A stretch of DNA of 64,000 bases from Hydrogenispora ethanolica. Its GTDB lineage: Bacteria; Bacillota; UBA4882; UBA8346. The position numbers and the translations under genes are program-made. Below, piece after piece: positions 1 through 8,470 of this stretch (position 1 is the first letter of the stretch; each line of letters begins with the position of its first letter). The notes under the pieces were generated by a model. It searched no databases, was not told the DNA's origin, and worked only from the letters and a program-made list of their open reading frames with translations. The stretch is from the NCBI RefSeq assembly GCF_004340685.1, contig NZ_SLUN01000005.1, positions 83,621 through 147,620 on the forward strand. Reading direction: 5' to 3'.

Positions 1-52
1 CAACCGGGTTGTCGTTCGGCATCATCCCAAAATGGGCGCGCTGGAGGAACCG

Positions 53-1405
53 ATGGCCAGGATTACGAAGCTTTTGGTGGTGGCGATCAGCCTTTTTTTA
101 ATGGTAATGGTGGGAACGGGCAGCAAAGCGCAGCCCGATGGCCCGGGCAAGCTGGTCCGGGCCGATGCTTCAAAAGAGGTGCGGGCCTGGCTGAACCGTT
201 GGGCGATTCAATTCCCGGGCTATGGAACAGCCTTGGCCGCGGCGGCGCCTTTGCCGGAACCGGCGGCCGCGCCTTCGCCAGGACCGGCACCCGGGCCGGC
301 GGAACCACCCGCCGCGATGCCGGAGCCGAGTCCGGCGATTCCGCTCCCGACGCTGCCGCCGACTCCTGGGCCGGCGCCGGAACCGGCGATTCCACCGGAG
401 GCGACGACCAGGACGCCTGTGAAAGGGATTTATCTGACGGCCTGGATGACCGGGAGTTCCCGCTTTTTGGACCGGATCGTGCAATTCACGCGACAGACCG
501 AGATCAACGCCGTGGTCATCGACGTCAAGGATGACAGCGGGACACTCAGCTACCCCAGCCGGGTGCAGCTGGCCCGGGAGACCGGCGCCGACTGGCGGAA
601 ATACGATCCCCGTAAAGTACTGCAGCGATTGAAGGAGCATGGGATTTATCCCATTGCCCGCATTGTAACCTTCAAAGACCCGTATCTGGCGAAACGCCGG
701 ACCGAATTGGCCGTCCGGAGCAGCCAGGGCGGGCTATGGCATGATTTTAAAGGCCTCAATTGGGTGGATCCCTACAATAAGACGGTCTGGGATTATAACG
801 TGGCGGTCGCCCGGGAAGCCGCGGAATACGGCTTCAAGGAGATTCAATTCGACTATGTCCGGTTCACCAGCGACGGCCCGATCAAGGATTGCCGCTACCC
901 CAGCGGTGACGGTCGGGCCAAGGCCGACGTGATCCGGGATTTTCTCAAATACGCCCGCCGTCAATTGAGCCCGCTGGGGGTCAAGGTCTCGGCCGATGTC
1001 TTTGGGTTGACTTGCTCCGCCCGGGACGATCTGGGCATCGGCCAAGTGCTGGAGAAAGTGGCCGAAGCGGTCGACGTGATCTGCCCGATGGTCTATCCCT
1101 CCCACTATCGCAAAGGCGAGTATAACTTGCCCGATCCGGACCGTGCCCCTTATCAGACGATCTATCAAAGCCTCACGGACGCCCGGCGGAAGCTGGCCGG
1201 GCAAAACCCGGAACGGCCGGTCATTCTCCGGCCTTGGCTGCAGGATTTTTCGTTGCGCAGCCGTTATGGCCGGGCGGAATTGCTGGCGCAGATCAAGGCG
1301 GTTGAGGACGCCGGATTCCGGGAGTATATCTTTTGGAATCCATCCAACACTTATGATGTGAATAAATACCGGCACCCTTCCGGGACCGAAGCCCCGCCCC
1401 GGTAA
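53..1405 (+). CDS. DUF4015-type putative glycoside hydrolase, secreted or membrane-anchored (copy 1)
   Basis: The 450-residue product starts with a hydrophobic signal or anchor segment (about residues 5-27). A proline/alanine-rich linker follows (about 62-125), then a C-terminal domain that resembles the DUF4015 putative glycosyl hydrolase family. Visible family-like motifs are DVKDDSGTLSYPSRV, FDYVRFTSDGP and CPMVYPSHY, as expected of a TIM-barrel glycosidase. The ATG at 53 is preferred because GGAGG lies at 43-47; an upstream in-frame ATG at 32 lacks such a site. A close paralogue lies at 18819-20060 on the other strand with the same anchor-linker-domain plan. The substrate is unknown; a cell-wall or spore-coat polysaccharide is a guess. 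Confidence 0.8.
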   Translation: MARITKLLVVAISLFLMVMVGTGSKAQPDGPGKLVRADASKEVRAWLNRWAIQFPGYGTALAAAAPLPEPAAAPSPGPAPGPAEPPAAMPEPSPAIPLPTLPPTPGPAPEPAIPPEATTRTPVKGIYLTAWMTGSSRFLDRIVQFTRQTEINAVVIDVKDDSGTLSYPSRVQLARETGADWRKYDPRKVLQRLKEHGIYPIARIVTFKDPYLAKRRTELAVRSSQGGLWHDFKGLNWVDPYNKTVWDYNVAVAREAAEYGFKEIQFDYVRFTSDGPIKDCRYPSGDGRAKADVIRDFLKYARRQLSPLGVKVSADVFGLTCSARDDLGIGQVLEKVAEAVDVICPMVYPSHYRKGEYNLPDPDRAPYQTIYQSLTDARRKLAGQNPERPVILRPWLQDFSLRSRYGRAELLAQIKAVEDAGFREYIFWNPSNTYDVNKYRHPSGTEAPPR

Positions 1406-1453
1406 GGGGTCCGGTGGCCGCCGCGGCCGGTTCGATGATTCGAAAGGTTTTCG

Positions 1454-1482
1454 TTGCTTTCAAAAGAATCTTTTGGTATAAT
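1454..1482 (+). promoter_or_regulatory. sigmaA-type promoter of rplM-rpsI
   Basis: TTGCTT (1454-1459) and a consensus TATAAT (1477-1482) are separated by 17 bp, just upstream of the rplM leader. Confidence 0.8.
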
Positions 1483-1488
1483 AGAAAA

Positions 1489-1563
1489 GCCCGTAAAATA
1501 CGGCCCTTTTTCTCTGAACAGCGGCCCTGATCAGGGAATCAGCAGCATTCATGCAGGGGGAGA
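1489..1563 (+). promoter_or_regulatory. rplM 5' leader, possible L13 autoregulatory leader
   Basis: About 75 nt between the promoter and the rplM start contain short complementary blocks (CCCGTA/TACGG and CCCTGATCAGGG). Firmicute rplM genes often carry an L13 leader that binds the protein. The position fits, but I could not match it to the family model. Confidence 0.35.
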
Positions 1564-1570
1564 GATGAAT

Positions 1571-2005
1571 ATGAAAACTTACTTGGCTAAGCCCGAGGAG
1601 GTTCAGCGCAAATGGTATGTCATTGACGCTGAAGGCAAAACCTTGGGACGTTTGGCAACCGCGGTGGCAACCATCCTGCGCGGCAAACACAAACCTACGT
1701 TTACTCCGAATGTGGACTGCGGCGACCATGTCGTCATCATCAACGCCGAAAAGGTTGTCTTAACCGGCAACAAGGCGGAGGACAAGGTCCGTTACACCCA
1801 CTCCCAGTATCCCGGCGGATTGAAAGCCGCCAAATACGGCGATTTGTTAAAGACCAAACCGGAATATGCGCTCACCAAGACCATCTGGGGAATGCTTCCT
1901 CACAATCGCTTAGGCCGGCAAATGATCAAGAAATTGCGAGTTTACCGGGGCAGTGAGCATCCACATGCCGCACAACAACCGGAAGCGCTCGAAATTAAGG
2001 CCTGA
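1571..2005 (+). CDS. rplM: 50S ribosomal protein L13
   Basis: The 144-residue product matches bacterial L13 along its whole length. It begins [11 protein letters not shown], contains GKTLGRLAT and [16 protein letters not shown], and ends with [11 protein letters not shown]13 binds 23S rRNA early in large-subunit assembly. The second of two adjacent ATGs (1571) is chosen because GGGGGAG at 1556-1562 sits about 8 nt upstream and because most homologues begin at this point; the ATG at 1565 lies almost on the ribosome-binding site. rpsI follows after 19 nt, the usual rplM-rpsI operon. Confidence 0.97.
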   Translation: MKTYLAKPEEVQRKWYVIDAEGKTLGRLATAVATILRGKHKPTFTPNVDCGDHVVIINAEKVVLTGNKAEDKVRYTHSQYPGGLKAAKYGDLLKTKPEYALTKTIWGMLPHNRLGRQMIKKLRVYRGSEHPHAAQQPEALEIKA

Positions 2006-2024
2006 GAAAAGGAGGAGAAGATAA

Positions 2025-2435
2025 ATGCCACGCACCAAAAAAACTGCTAAAACCGTTTATTATGGAACCGGTCGGAGAAAATGTTCGGTCGCCAAAGTAC
2101 GTTTGGTTTCCGGGCAAGGAAACGTCATCGTCAACGGCAAACCGATCGGCGATTATTTTGGCCGGAAGATGCTGGAATTGGTCGTCAAACAACCGCTGGA
2201 GATCACCAATACCGAATCCAAGTACGATGTGCTGGTCTCGGTTCACGGCGGCGGAGTCAGCGGCCAAGCCGGCGCGGTCCGTCACGGCATTGCCCGGGCG
2301 CTCTTGAAGGTGGAGGATGAGTTCCGTTCGCCTTTGAAGAAAGCCGGTTTCCTGACCCGCGACCCGCGGATGAAAGAACGCCGTAAGTACGGTCTGAAGA
2401 AAGCCCGTAAGGCGCCGCAATTCTCCAAACGTTAA
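2025..2435 (+). CDS. rpsI: 30S ribosomal protein S9
   Basis: The 136-residue product shows the S9 signature [14 protein letters not shown] near the N terminus, the central [19 protein letters not shown] block and the basic C-terminal tail ending FSKR, which reaches the decoding centre. AAAGGAGGAGAAGATAA precedes the ATG. It is the second gene of the rplM operon, which ends at the terminator at 2561-2592. Confidence 0.97.
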   Translation: MPRTKKTAKTVYYGTGRRKCSVAKVRLVSGQGNVIVNGKPIGDYFGRKMLELVVKQPLEITNTESKYDVLVSVHGGGVSGQAGAVRHGIARALLKVEDEFRSPLKKAGFLTRDPRMKERRKYGLKKARKAPQFSKR

Positions 2436-2560
2436 CCGGAATGCGGCAGATTCGACAGCTTTTGCAGGTCGCCATTTTCTGAAGGTGAGTTTGGACTTCG
2501 AAATGCTGGTTTCGAAGGGAACGGATTCCTTTCTGAATTTGTGGCTCATTGGTTTGACTC

Positions 2561-2592
2561 AAACACGGCTTCCAAAGTCGTGTTTTTGCTTT
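2561..2592 (+). terminator. intrinsic terminator after rpsI
   Basis: AAACACG (2561-2567) and CGTGTTT (2579-2585) form a stem with an 11-nt loop, followed by TTGCTTT. It lies just before the thiN ribosome-binding site. Confidence 0.65.
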
Positions 2593-2602
2593 AGGGGGAA
2601 TC

Positions 2603-3256
2603 ATGAAGCGGGCGTTGATTGTCGGCGGCGGGCCGGTGGATCCCCGGCAGCTCCGCGAGGAATTGGCGCGAAAGCCGGAACTGATCATTGCCGCCGATCG
2701 CGGCGGCCATGCCTTGCTTGGGGTGGGCCGGCATCCCCACCTGGCGGTGGGCGATTTTGATTCGCTGCCTGAGGCCGACCGGTCCGCCCTGGCTGCCGCC
2801 GGAGTCCGGATGCTTTCGTTTCCGGCCGCCAAGGACGAGACCGATCTGGAGCTGGCGTTGGATTCGGCGGTGGCGGAAGGAGCGGAGGATATTCGCATTC
2901 TGGGCGGACTGGGCCGCCGGATCGATCATACGCTGGGCAATATCGGGCTGCTGCTGCGTGCGGCCGAACTGGGCAGCGCGGCGCGGCTGCTCGACCCGGA
3001 CCATGAGTTGTTGCTGGCCGGTCGCGCCCTCACCTTGCCGGCGCGGCCGGGCTGGGCGCTGTCGTTGATCCCCTTGACTCCCAAGGTATGCGGAGTCCGA
3101 ACCGGCGGACTGGCTTTTCCCTTATGTGGCGAAGAGCTGTACTTGGCGCGCCCGCGCGGGATTCATAACGAGTTTTGCGCCGCCACGGCAACCATTGAAG
3201 TGGCCGAAGGAATCCTGCTGGTCGTCTTGTTTCGGGAGTCGCCCGTCCCGGGATGA
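2603..3256 (+). CDS. thiN: thiamine pyrophosphokinase
   Basis: The 217-residue product matches the ThiN/TPK family, which transfers pyrophosphate from ATP to thiamine to give thiamine diphosphate in the cytoplasm. Visible signatures are IIAADRGG, the acidic GDFDS site, KDETDLELAL, and GGLGRRIDHTLGNI. The C-terminal half is the beta-rich thiamine-binding domain. A GGGGGA ribosome-binding site lies about 7 nt before the ATG. In many Firmicutes thiN follows the rpe/rsgA genes; here it stands alone after rplM-rpsI. Confidence 0.93.
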   Translation: MKRALIVGGGPVDPRQLREELARKPELIIAADRGGHALLGVGRHPHLAVGDFDSLPEADRSALAAAGVRMLSFPAAKDETDLELALDSAVAEGAEDIRILGGLGRRIDHTLGNIGLLLRAAELGSAARLLDPDHELLLAGRALTLPARPGWALSLIPLTPKVCGVRTGGLAFPLCGEELYLARPRGIHNEFCAATATIEVAEGILLVVLFRESPVPG

Positions 3257-3376
3257 AAGGGTGGAATGACGGCCCTGTCAATGTGTTTCGTCAAATTCAA
3301 ACAAGCCATCCCATTTGACTGAAATTGGCGATTCTGTATATAATAATGGAGGAAGCGCGCCTTATAGCATTTTGAT

Positions 3377-3452
3377 AAAGCGTAAACGGTTTTGTTCGTG
3401 AAAAGCGCGGTGAGGCGTTCGCGCTTTTCACTCCAAACCCGTCAACGCTTTG
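3377..3452. repeat. long palindrome upstream of the toxin-antitoxin pair (variant of the loop-conserved palindrome family)
   Basis: GTGAAAAGCGCG (3398-3409) and CGCGCTTTTCAC (3420-3431) are perfect 12-bp arms around the loop GTGAGGCGTT. The stem continues outward with AAAGCGT/ACGCTTT. The loop region CGGTGAGGCGTTCG is shared with palindromes at 33365, 45575 and 51684, although the arms differ. It could be a mobile palindrome, a cruciform or RNA hairpin, or an operator for the toxin-antitoxin genes 34 bp downstream. Confidence 0.75.
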
Positions 3453-3485
3453 GCAAAATGCTGTATCAATACTGGGGGTGGATCG

Positions 3486-3758
3486 ATGCAGGCGAAGCGA
3501 ATCGCGGTCAGTATGCCCGAGAGCCTCCTCCAAGAGGTGGACGGGATCGTCCGCCGGGAAACGGGAAATCGTAGCGCCTTCGTCCGCGAGGCGGTGTTGC
3601 TGCTGATTGAGGAACGCCGTCAGCGAGAGCGGTTCGAAAAGTACCGGATCGCTTATCAAAAGATGGGCAAGCTCAACCTGCTGCTCGCGGAGGACGGAAT
3701 GGAAGCTGTTTCTCAAGAACTGGAAAGCTACGAAAACTATCTGGCGAAAAGGGAATAG
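3486..3758 (+). CDS. ribbon-helix-helix antitoxin of the EndoAI/MazE type
   Basis: The 90-residue product begins MQAKRIAVSMPESLLQEVD, a ribbon-helix-helix DNA-binding N terminus with the NRSAFVREAV helix. A charged C-terminal tail is likely to wrap the toxin. The ATG at 3486 is chosen because GGGGGTGG lies just upstream; the longer reading adds only 12 unconserved residues. The toxin gene starts 6 nt downstream, the usual antitoxin-toxin order. By analogy the complex should repress its own promoter, and a long palindrome lies immediately upstream. Confidence 0.88.
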   Translation: MQAKRIAVSMPESLLQEVDGIVRRETGNRSAFVREAVLLLIEERRQRERFEKYRIAYQKMGKLNLLLAEDGMEAVSQELESYENYLAKRE

Positions 3759-3764
3759 TGGTTC

Positions 3765-4115
3765 ATGGTCCGTCGCGGAGAGATCTATTATGCCAATTTA
3801 AACCCGGTCCTCGGTTCGGAACAGGGCGGTCTCAGACCGGTCCTGATCATTCAGAACGACATCGGCAATACCTATAGCCCGACCACCATCATTGCCGCCA
3901 TTACTTCGAGGATTAAACGCGCCAAATTACCCACGCATATCGAGATCAGCGCCGACCGGTGTCATTTGGAAAAAGACTCGGTCATCCTCCTGGAGCAGTT
4001 GCGCACCATTGATAAACAGCGGTTGAAAGAGCGGATTACGCATCTCGACGAAGAGACGATGGGGATTGTCAATCAAGCGTTGGAGATTAGTTTGGGACTA
4101 CGCCAATTGAACTAA
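3765..4115 (+). CDS. ndoA: EndoA/MazF-type mRNA interferase toxin
   Basis: The 116-residue product has the usual length of Bacillus EndoA and its hallmarks: [31 protein letters not shown], then [12 protein letters not shown] and the [13 protein letters not shown] segment. Family members cleave single-stranded RNA at short specific sites and are neutralised by the adjacent ribbon-helix-helix protein. It lies 6 nt after the antitoxin gene and is closed by a strong terminator. Confidence 0.95.
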   Translation: MVRRGEIYYANLNPVLGSEQGGLRPVLIIQNDIGNTYSPTTIIAAITSRIKRAKLPTHIEISADRCHLEKDSVILLEQLRTIDKQRLKERITHLDEETMGIVNQALEISLGLRQLN

Positions 4116-4124
4116 GCTTTTCAT

Positions 4125-4158
4125 AAAACTGGCAAATCTTGCTGGTTTTATTTTTTTA
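4125..4158 (+). terminator. intrinsic terminator after the EndoA gene
   Basis: An 11-bp stem (AAAACTGGCAA pairing with TTGCTGGTTTT, two G-U pairs, 3-nt loop) is followed by ATTTTTTT. Confidence 0.85.
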
Positions 4159-4594
4159 TAGATTTTCGGGACAAAACCCCATCTCGAACCAGCCAGCCTT
4201 TTGCCTCCTCTTTCATAGAAAGGGAATGCAATGGACCCGAATATATATCATGGGTGCGCATCAGATAGCATTTCTTTTTCATGAAATCATAGTGGAATGG
4301 CTCCCGGTTATGAGTCGGGACATAAGACGTTTTTTATAGTCCTCCCGGACGCTGCGGCGGGGAGGATTTGCTTTCGATCCGCCGGGTTACAATCAAACCG
4401 CGGCTTCATCCCCCCCGGTTGCATTCTAACGGAAGAAATGGCGGCTCGGCTATGGGGATTGGATAATTCGGCTCAATTATCGAAGAATATAGAAGAGAGG
4501 ACGGAGCGGGAGAAAACTTGACCCGGCTATCCAATCATGTTAAGCTAATGATAACGTAACCGGAAATTAAGGGTTTCGATTGAGGGAATTGGCT
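4159..4594. other. intergenic region with a second hairpin
   Basis: No convincing gene. Short open frames here show no family resemblance. A hairpin with CCTCCC/GGGAGG arms (about 4341-4367) followed by TTTGCTTT may be a further terminator. Confidence 0.4.
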
Positions 4595-5044
4595 ATGAAA
4601 ACCTGGAATATCGATTCGGAACGAGCGATGCTGGATTTGGGGGAGCGTCTGGGTGAGCGTTTGCAACCCGGAGATCTCCTTTTTTTATCGGGCGATTTGG
4701 GAGCGGGCAAGACTACTTTGACGAAGGGGATCGCTCAAGGCCTTGAGGTAACCGCCGCAGTAACCAGTCCGACCTTTCAATTACGGAAGGGTTACGCCGG
4801 ACGGATTCGTCTGAATCATCTCGATCTCTACCGGTTGGAGAAGCCGAGTGAGCTTGCCATGCTTGAACCGGACGAATTGTTTGAGGAAGGGGTCACCGTA
4901 GTGGAATGGGGCGATCTGCTCAAAGCGAATTTTCCCCATGATCATTTGGATGTGGCCATCGAATACGGGCCGGCGGAGGGAGAACGCCGGGTGACGCTCC
5001 GGCCGGCGGGTCAACGCTTTGATGATTTGATAAAGGAGTTATAA
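4595..5044 (+). CDS. tsaE: tRNA threonylcarbamoyladenosine biosynthesis ATPase TsaE
   Basis: The 149-residue product has the TsaE Walker A motif GDLGAGKTTLTKG, the SPTFQL switch, LNHLDLYRL and VTVVEWGD. TsaE works with TsaB and TsaD in making the t6A modification of ANN-decoding tRNAs. ATG 4595 follows GAGGG by about 8 nt; a TTG at 4580 is the alternative start. It begins a tightly packed tsaE-tsaB-rimI operon. tsaD is not in the window. Confidence 0.94.
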   Translation: MKTWNIDSERAMLDLGERLGERLQPGDLLFLSGDLGAGKTTLTKGIAQGLEVTAAVTSPTFQLRKGYAGRIRLNHLDLYRLEKPSELAMLEPDELFEEGVTVVEWGDLLKANFPHDHLDVAIEYGPAEGERRVTLRPAGQRFDDLIKEL

Positions 5045-5749
5045 ATGCTGATTCTGGGGATTGAGACCGCCACTCCGTGGGGGAGCGTCGCGCTCTTGGA
5101 TGACGACCAAGTCGTACTGGAAGTATCGCTCAAGGCGGGTAAGGGCGGCGGCGAATATCTGTTGGCCCTTTTGGACCGTTTAATCCGTAAAGCCGGGGCG
5201 AGCTTGGCGGAGGTAAGGCTGATCGCCGTGGGGAACGGGCCGGGATCCTATACCGGAATCCGGGTCGGATTGGCTGCGGTGCAAGGTCTGGCCGCTGCGT
5301 TGCAGATCCCGGTGGCGCAATTTTCCACGCTGCGGATCATGGCGGAGAACGGCCGTGCCGCGGCCGAATGGGTCGCATCCCTGATCGACGCCAGGCGCGG
5401 CGATGTTTACGCGGCGCTCTATCAACGCACTCCCGAGGGGCTGCGGGAGATCATCGCTCCCGAGGCGGTAGCCGCGGCGGAGTTTCGGCAAAAGCTGGCC
5501 GCTTTGCCGGAAGTGCTGCTCTGTGGCGACGGCGGCAAGAGCTATGCGGAACTGTGGCGTGAGCACGGCAACCTGCGGATCGGGCCGCCGATCTGGGATC
5601 GGCCGTTGGCCAGCCAGGCCGGTTTGTTGGGTCTGGCCGCTTGGCGGTCCGGCGAGACCTTGCCGCCGGACCGGTTAGGCCCTTCCTATTTGCGGCGGGT
5701 AGAAGCCGAAGTTCGCCTGGAGGAACGGATTCATGGCCATCAGAGTTGA
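5045..5749 (+). CDS. tsaB: tRNA threonylcarbamoyladenosine biosynthesis protein TsaB
   Basis: The 234-residue product starts MLILGIETATPWGSVALL and carries GNGPGSYTGIRVGLA, the ASKHA-fold signature of TsaB, a non-catalytic partner that scaffolds TsaD. Its ATG follows directly after the tsaE stop codon, and the last 17 nt overlap rimI, so the genes are translationally coupled. Confidence 0.94.
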   Translation: MLILGIETATPWGSVALLDDDQVVLEVSLKAGKGGGEYLLALLDRLIRKAGASLAEVRLIAVGNGPGSYTGIRVGLAAVQGLAAALQIPVAQFSTLRIMAENGRAAAEWVASLIDARRGDVYAALYQRTPEGLREIIAPEAVAAAEFRQKLAALPEVLLCGDGGKSYAELWREHGNLRIGPPIWDRPLASQAGLLGLAAWRSGETLPPDRLGPSYLRRVEAEVRLEERIHGHQS

Positions 5750-6182
5750 GCCAATGCGCCTGGAAGACCTGGAAGAAGTCATTCAAATCGAGGAAGTCTC
5801 CTTTCCCACGCCATGGTCGCGCGAGTCGTTCCGTTATGAGTTGCTGGAGAACCAGCGGGCCATCTATTTGGCGGCCAAGAACGATTATGGCCGGGTCGCC
5901 GGTTATGTCGGGATGTGGGTGGTCTTCGACGAGGGGCATATCACGAATTTAGCGACGCATCCGGTCTATCGCCGTCAAGGGGTGGGCCGGGCGCTGCTCG
6001 AAAGGCTGTTCGAGGTAGCCCGGGAGAATGGCGTCAAGTATTTGACCTTGGAAGTCCGGCGTTCCAATCTGAATGCTCAGGAACTCTATCAGAAGCTGGG
6101 CTTCGTCCACATGGGAGTCCGCCGCAAATACTATCTCGACAATAATGAGGACGCCTTTATCATGTGGAAGGGTCCCATCTGA
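5733..6182 (+). CDS. rimI: ribosomal-protein S18 N-alanine acetyltransferase RimI
   Basis: The 149-residue GNAT protein begins MAIRVEPMRLEDLEEVIQIE, has the acetyl-CoA loop VYRRQGVGRALLE, and continues LTLEVRRSNLNAQELYQKLGF, the RimI-specific C-terminal half. It acetylates the N terminus of S18. It overlaps tsaB by 17 nt; tsaB-rimI neighbourhood is common in Firmicutes. Confidence 0.92.
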   Translation: MAIRVEPMRLEDLEEVIQIEEVSFPTPWSRESFRYELLENQRAIYLAAKNDYGRVAGYVGMWVVFDEGHITNLATHPVYRRQGVGRALLERLFEVARENGVKYLTLEVRRSNLNAQELYQKLGFVHMGVRRKYYLDNNEDAFIMWKGPI

Positions 6183-6251
6183 GAAGCCGGCCGCGGTCGC
6201 CCGGACACCCGGTTGCGAAAAAAGTGCTTTTTTCCGCGGGCGGCGTAAACT

Positions 6252-6384
6252 AAAAGAGCTGTGATTAACCCGGCTAAAAAGCCGGAAGGGTCACAGCGAT
6301 TGCCTGAAGCAAGTGATAAAGTCGTTTTAAACCTTTTTTACAGGCTGATTTTCGTTTTGAGAGACTTTATCACATGGCTTCTAA
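6252..6384 (+). repeat. two-hairpin repeat, family 1, copy 1 (subtype with GGC/GCC stem)
   Basis: Hairpin 1 pairs GCTGTGA with TCACAGC and ACCC with GGGT around a GGC/GCC stem. Hairpin 2 pairs AAGTGATAAAGTC with GACTTTATCAC. The outer ends are inverted repeats of each other. The copy lies in the untranslated region before the EamA gene. Other copies lie at 8033, 23592, 23700, 44116, 44245, 45739, 49145 and 62612. Confidence 0.88.
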
Positions 6385-6404
6385 AGGGGACAGGATGTGA
6401 CGGA

Positions 6405-7304
6405 GTGGCGAAACCATCGATCATTGGGCCGGTAGCGGCCGGGATAGCGATTGCCCTGATCTTCGGCCTTTCCTTCCTGTTCACCAAGGACGCGCTGGCG
6501 GTGTTAAACCCTTTTGAACTGTTGGCGCACAGGTTTTCGCTGGCTGCGGTTTTTTTAGGAATCCTCATCGGGTTGCGGGTGATCAAAGTCCGGTTTTCCC
6601 GGAGCTTGCTCTGGGACCTGTTGCCGCTGGCGTTGTTCCAGCCGATCCTCTATTTCATCGGCGAGACCTATGGCGTCCAACTTACCTCAGCCTCGGAAGC
6701 CGGCCTGTTGATCGGGCTGATTCCGGTGGGCGTATGCATTCTCGCCCCGAAACTGCTCGGCGAAAAAACCGACGCCCGGAACTGGTTTTATGTCTGGCTC
6801 TCCGTGGCGGGGGTGGGGATGATCGTCTGCGCCGGTCCGGACGCGCGATTCGGCGCGCGTCTGACGGGCATCGCCGCTTTATCCCTGGCTGTAGTCAGCG
6901 CCGCATTATACAACATCTGGTCACGGCGGCTTTCCTGCAAATACGCTCCGGTCGAGATCACCGCGGTGATGATGAGCGTGGGCGCGCTTTTCTTCAACGG
7001 CTATTACGGGATGGTGGTGCGGCCCGGCGCCGCTTCGTATTTCAATGCCTTCAGCCATCCCGCGGCGCTGATCGCCCTGTTGTACCTGGGGCTCTTATCC
7101 TCGGTCGGCGCTTTTTTTCTGGTAAACTACAGGCTCCATCACCGCTTCCTTTTTGAATCTGACAACCGTGGTATCCGTCGCTGCGGGAGCGCTCTGGCGC
7201 GGCGAAAGTTTCAGCTGGCTCCACTTGGTGGGAGGCTGTTGCATTGTGGCCGGAGTATGGAAAGTGAATCGGATTCGGTCATCCGGATTGTAAAAATTTT
7301 TTAA
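6405..7304 (+). pseudogene. EamA/DMT-family transporter with a frameshift near the C terminus
   Basis: The reading frame encodes an EamA-type drug/metabolite transporter: many hydrophobic helices, LFGLSFLFTKDALAVLNPFEL, SEAGLLIGLIPVGV and LYLGLLSSVGAFFLVNY. After VNY (about 7129) the encoded sequence becomes charged and unlike the family. The +1 frame from about 7136 instead reads SITASFLNLTTVVSVAAGAL and a typical last helix, ending at the TAA at 7291-7293. So a frameshift, probably with a small deletion, separates the last helix, or there is a sequencing error. A longer N terminus from 6261 would begin inside a repeat; GTG 6405 is the likely start, with AAAGGGGA 14 nt upstream. Confidence 0.8.
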
Positions 7305-7383
7305 AGAAACGGAGGAATGAAACCGGCTCGTGTACAATTAAATATATTAAGATTTCTTTAAAATCTGAAGATGAGGTGACACG

Positions 7384-8034
7384 ATGATCACAACCGGCAA
7401 CAACTTGGAGCAAGTGCAACGGGATTTGTTAAAGATGGGAAGCCTGGTTGAGGAGACTATGAAAATGGCCATCCAGGCGCTTCGGGAGCAAGACGCCGAA
7501 CTCGCGCGCAACGTCATCGAACGGGATGATGCGGTTGATAATCTGCAGATCGTGATCGAGGAGGAGATCGAGCGGGCCGTTTCCGCCGCGCCGCCGCTGG
7601 GATTCGATCTCAAGCGGGATTTCGCCATGATCAAGATTGTCAACGATCTGGAACGAATCGGCGATTATGCCACCAACATCGCCGAGGTGGTGCTGGAGCT
7701 AAAGCAGCAGCACTATCTGAAACCCTTGGTCCATATTCCGCAATTGGCGGCAGTTTCCATGAATATGGTCTCCACCGTTTTGAAGGCGTTTGTCGAAAAG
7801 GACATCGATCTGGCCGAAGCGGTCTGCAAAAAGGATGAAGAGGCCGATAACCTGTATGACGAAATCTGTGACGAATTGGTGCGACTGACGGGCCAGGATA
7901 TGAACCCGCAGCAGGCCTACCAGATCTCCCGTTTCCTCCTGATCGCCGAATGGCTGGAACGGGCGGCCGATCATGCCACCAATATCGGAGAAGAAACCAT
8001 TTACATCCTGACCGGAAAACGGGTCAAGTATTAA
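7384..8034 (+). CDS. phoU: phosphate-transport regulator PhoU
   Basis: The 216-residue all-helical product matches PhoU: two similar three-helix halves, each with a metal-binding E/DxxxD-type segment (NDLERIGDYATNIAE and AEWLERAADHATNIGE). PhoU restrains the Pst transporter and PhoR signalling when phosphate is sufficient. AGATGAGGTGACACG precedes the ATG. No pst or phoR genes are adjacent. An imperfect dyad, AGATTT/AAATCT, lies about 35 bp upstream. The stop codon directly abuts repeat copy 2. Confidence 0.94.
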   Translation: MITTGNNLEQVQRDLLKMGSLVEETMKMAIQALREQDAELARNVIERDDAVDNLQIVIEEEIERAVSAAPPLGFDLKRDFAMIKIVNDLERIGDYATNIAEVVLELKQQHYLKPLVHIPQLAAVSMNMVSTVLKAFVEKDIDLAEAVCKKDEEADNLYDEICDELVRLTGQDMNPQQAYQISRFLLIAEWLERAADHATNIGEETIYILTGKRVKY

Positions 8035-8165
8035 AAGCGTTGTGATAAACCCTGTCCGAAGGCCAGGGTGAACACAAAAGCTCAGAAAAGCAAGTGATAA
8101 AGTCGTTTTTTAGGCCATTGAAAGGATGATTTCCGAATTTGAGGACTTTATCACATGGCTTTTAA
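8033..8165 (+). repeat. two-hairpin repeat, family 1, copy 2 (complete)
   Basis: The ends TTAAAAGCGTTGTGATAAA and TTTATCACATGGCTTTTAA are 19-bp inverted repeats with two mismatches. Hairpin 1 has the ACCCTG/CAGGGT stem; hairpin 2 pairs GTGATAAAGTC with GACTTTATCAC. The element begins at the phoU stop codon. Confidence 0.92.
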
Positions 8166-8192
8166 CCCTCCCCCATACCGGTTGATACGACT

Positions 8193-8223
8193 CCTCCGCG
8201 GCAACGCCTGCGGAGGTTTTTTT
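8193..8223 (+). terminator. intrinsic terminator downstream of phoU
   Basis: CCTCCGC (8193-8199) pairs with GCGGAGG (8210-8216), followed by seven Ts. It lies beyond repeat copy 2, so phoU transcripts should include the repeat. The rest of the gap to 8470 holds nothing else I recognise. Confidence 0.85.
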
Positions 8224-8470
8224 GTCCAGGCCCGCGCGACATTTGGAAAATTCTCCGAATTTCCCGGGTCCTCCTCAGTCGTATTCCGGCGAATCCCGAC
8301 ATAAGCTTGTAATGATAAATCCATGCCCAGTCCGTTCCGTTCCAATCCCGGTTCTACTCTGCCTTGGTAACCACTTCGATACCATTTGGCGGTCTTTTGT
8401 GGGCCGGTTGAGTGAGTAGTTACCGGATGGGCGACGAAGGAAGCCCGGCATCGGAAAAGGGGGAGTTTAT

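Noticed and set aside
1454-1570. N-terminal extension of L13
   Set aside because: The frame is open through the promoter and leader, but L13 homologues begin at MKTY and a ribosome-binding site lies just before it.
2257-3004. Reverse-strand frames opposite rpsI and thiN
   Set aside because: They are shadows of well-supported genes; their sequence is Arg/Ala/Pro-rich with no domain.
4139-4521. Small genes between the EndoA gene and tsaE
   Set aside because: The frames lack ribosome-binding sites, start within a terminator or hairpins, and encode low-complexity sequence.
6261-6404. N terminus of the EamA protein starting at 6261
   Set aside because: Those codons lie inside a family 1 repeat and show no homology to the transporter family.
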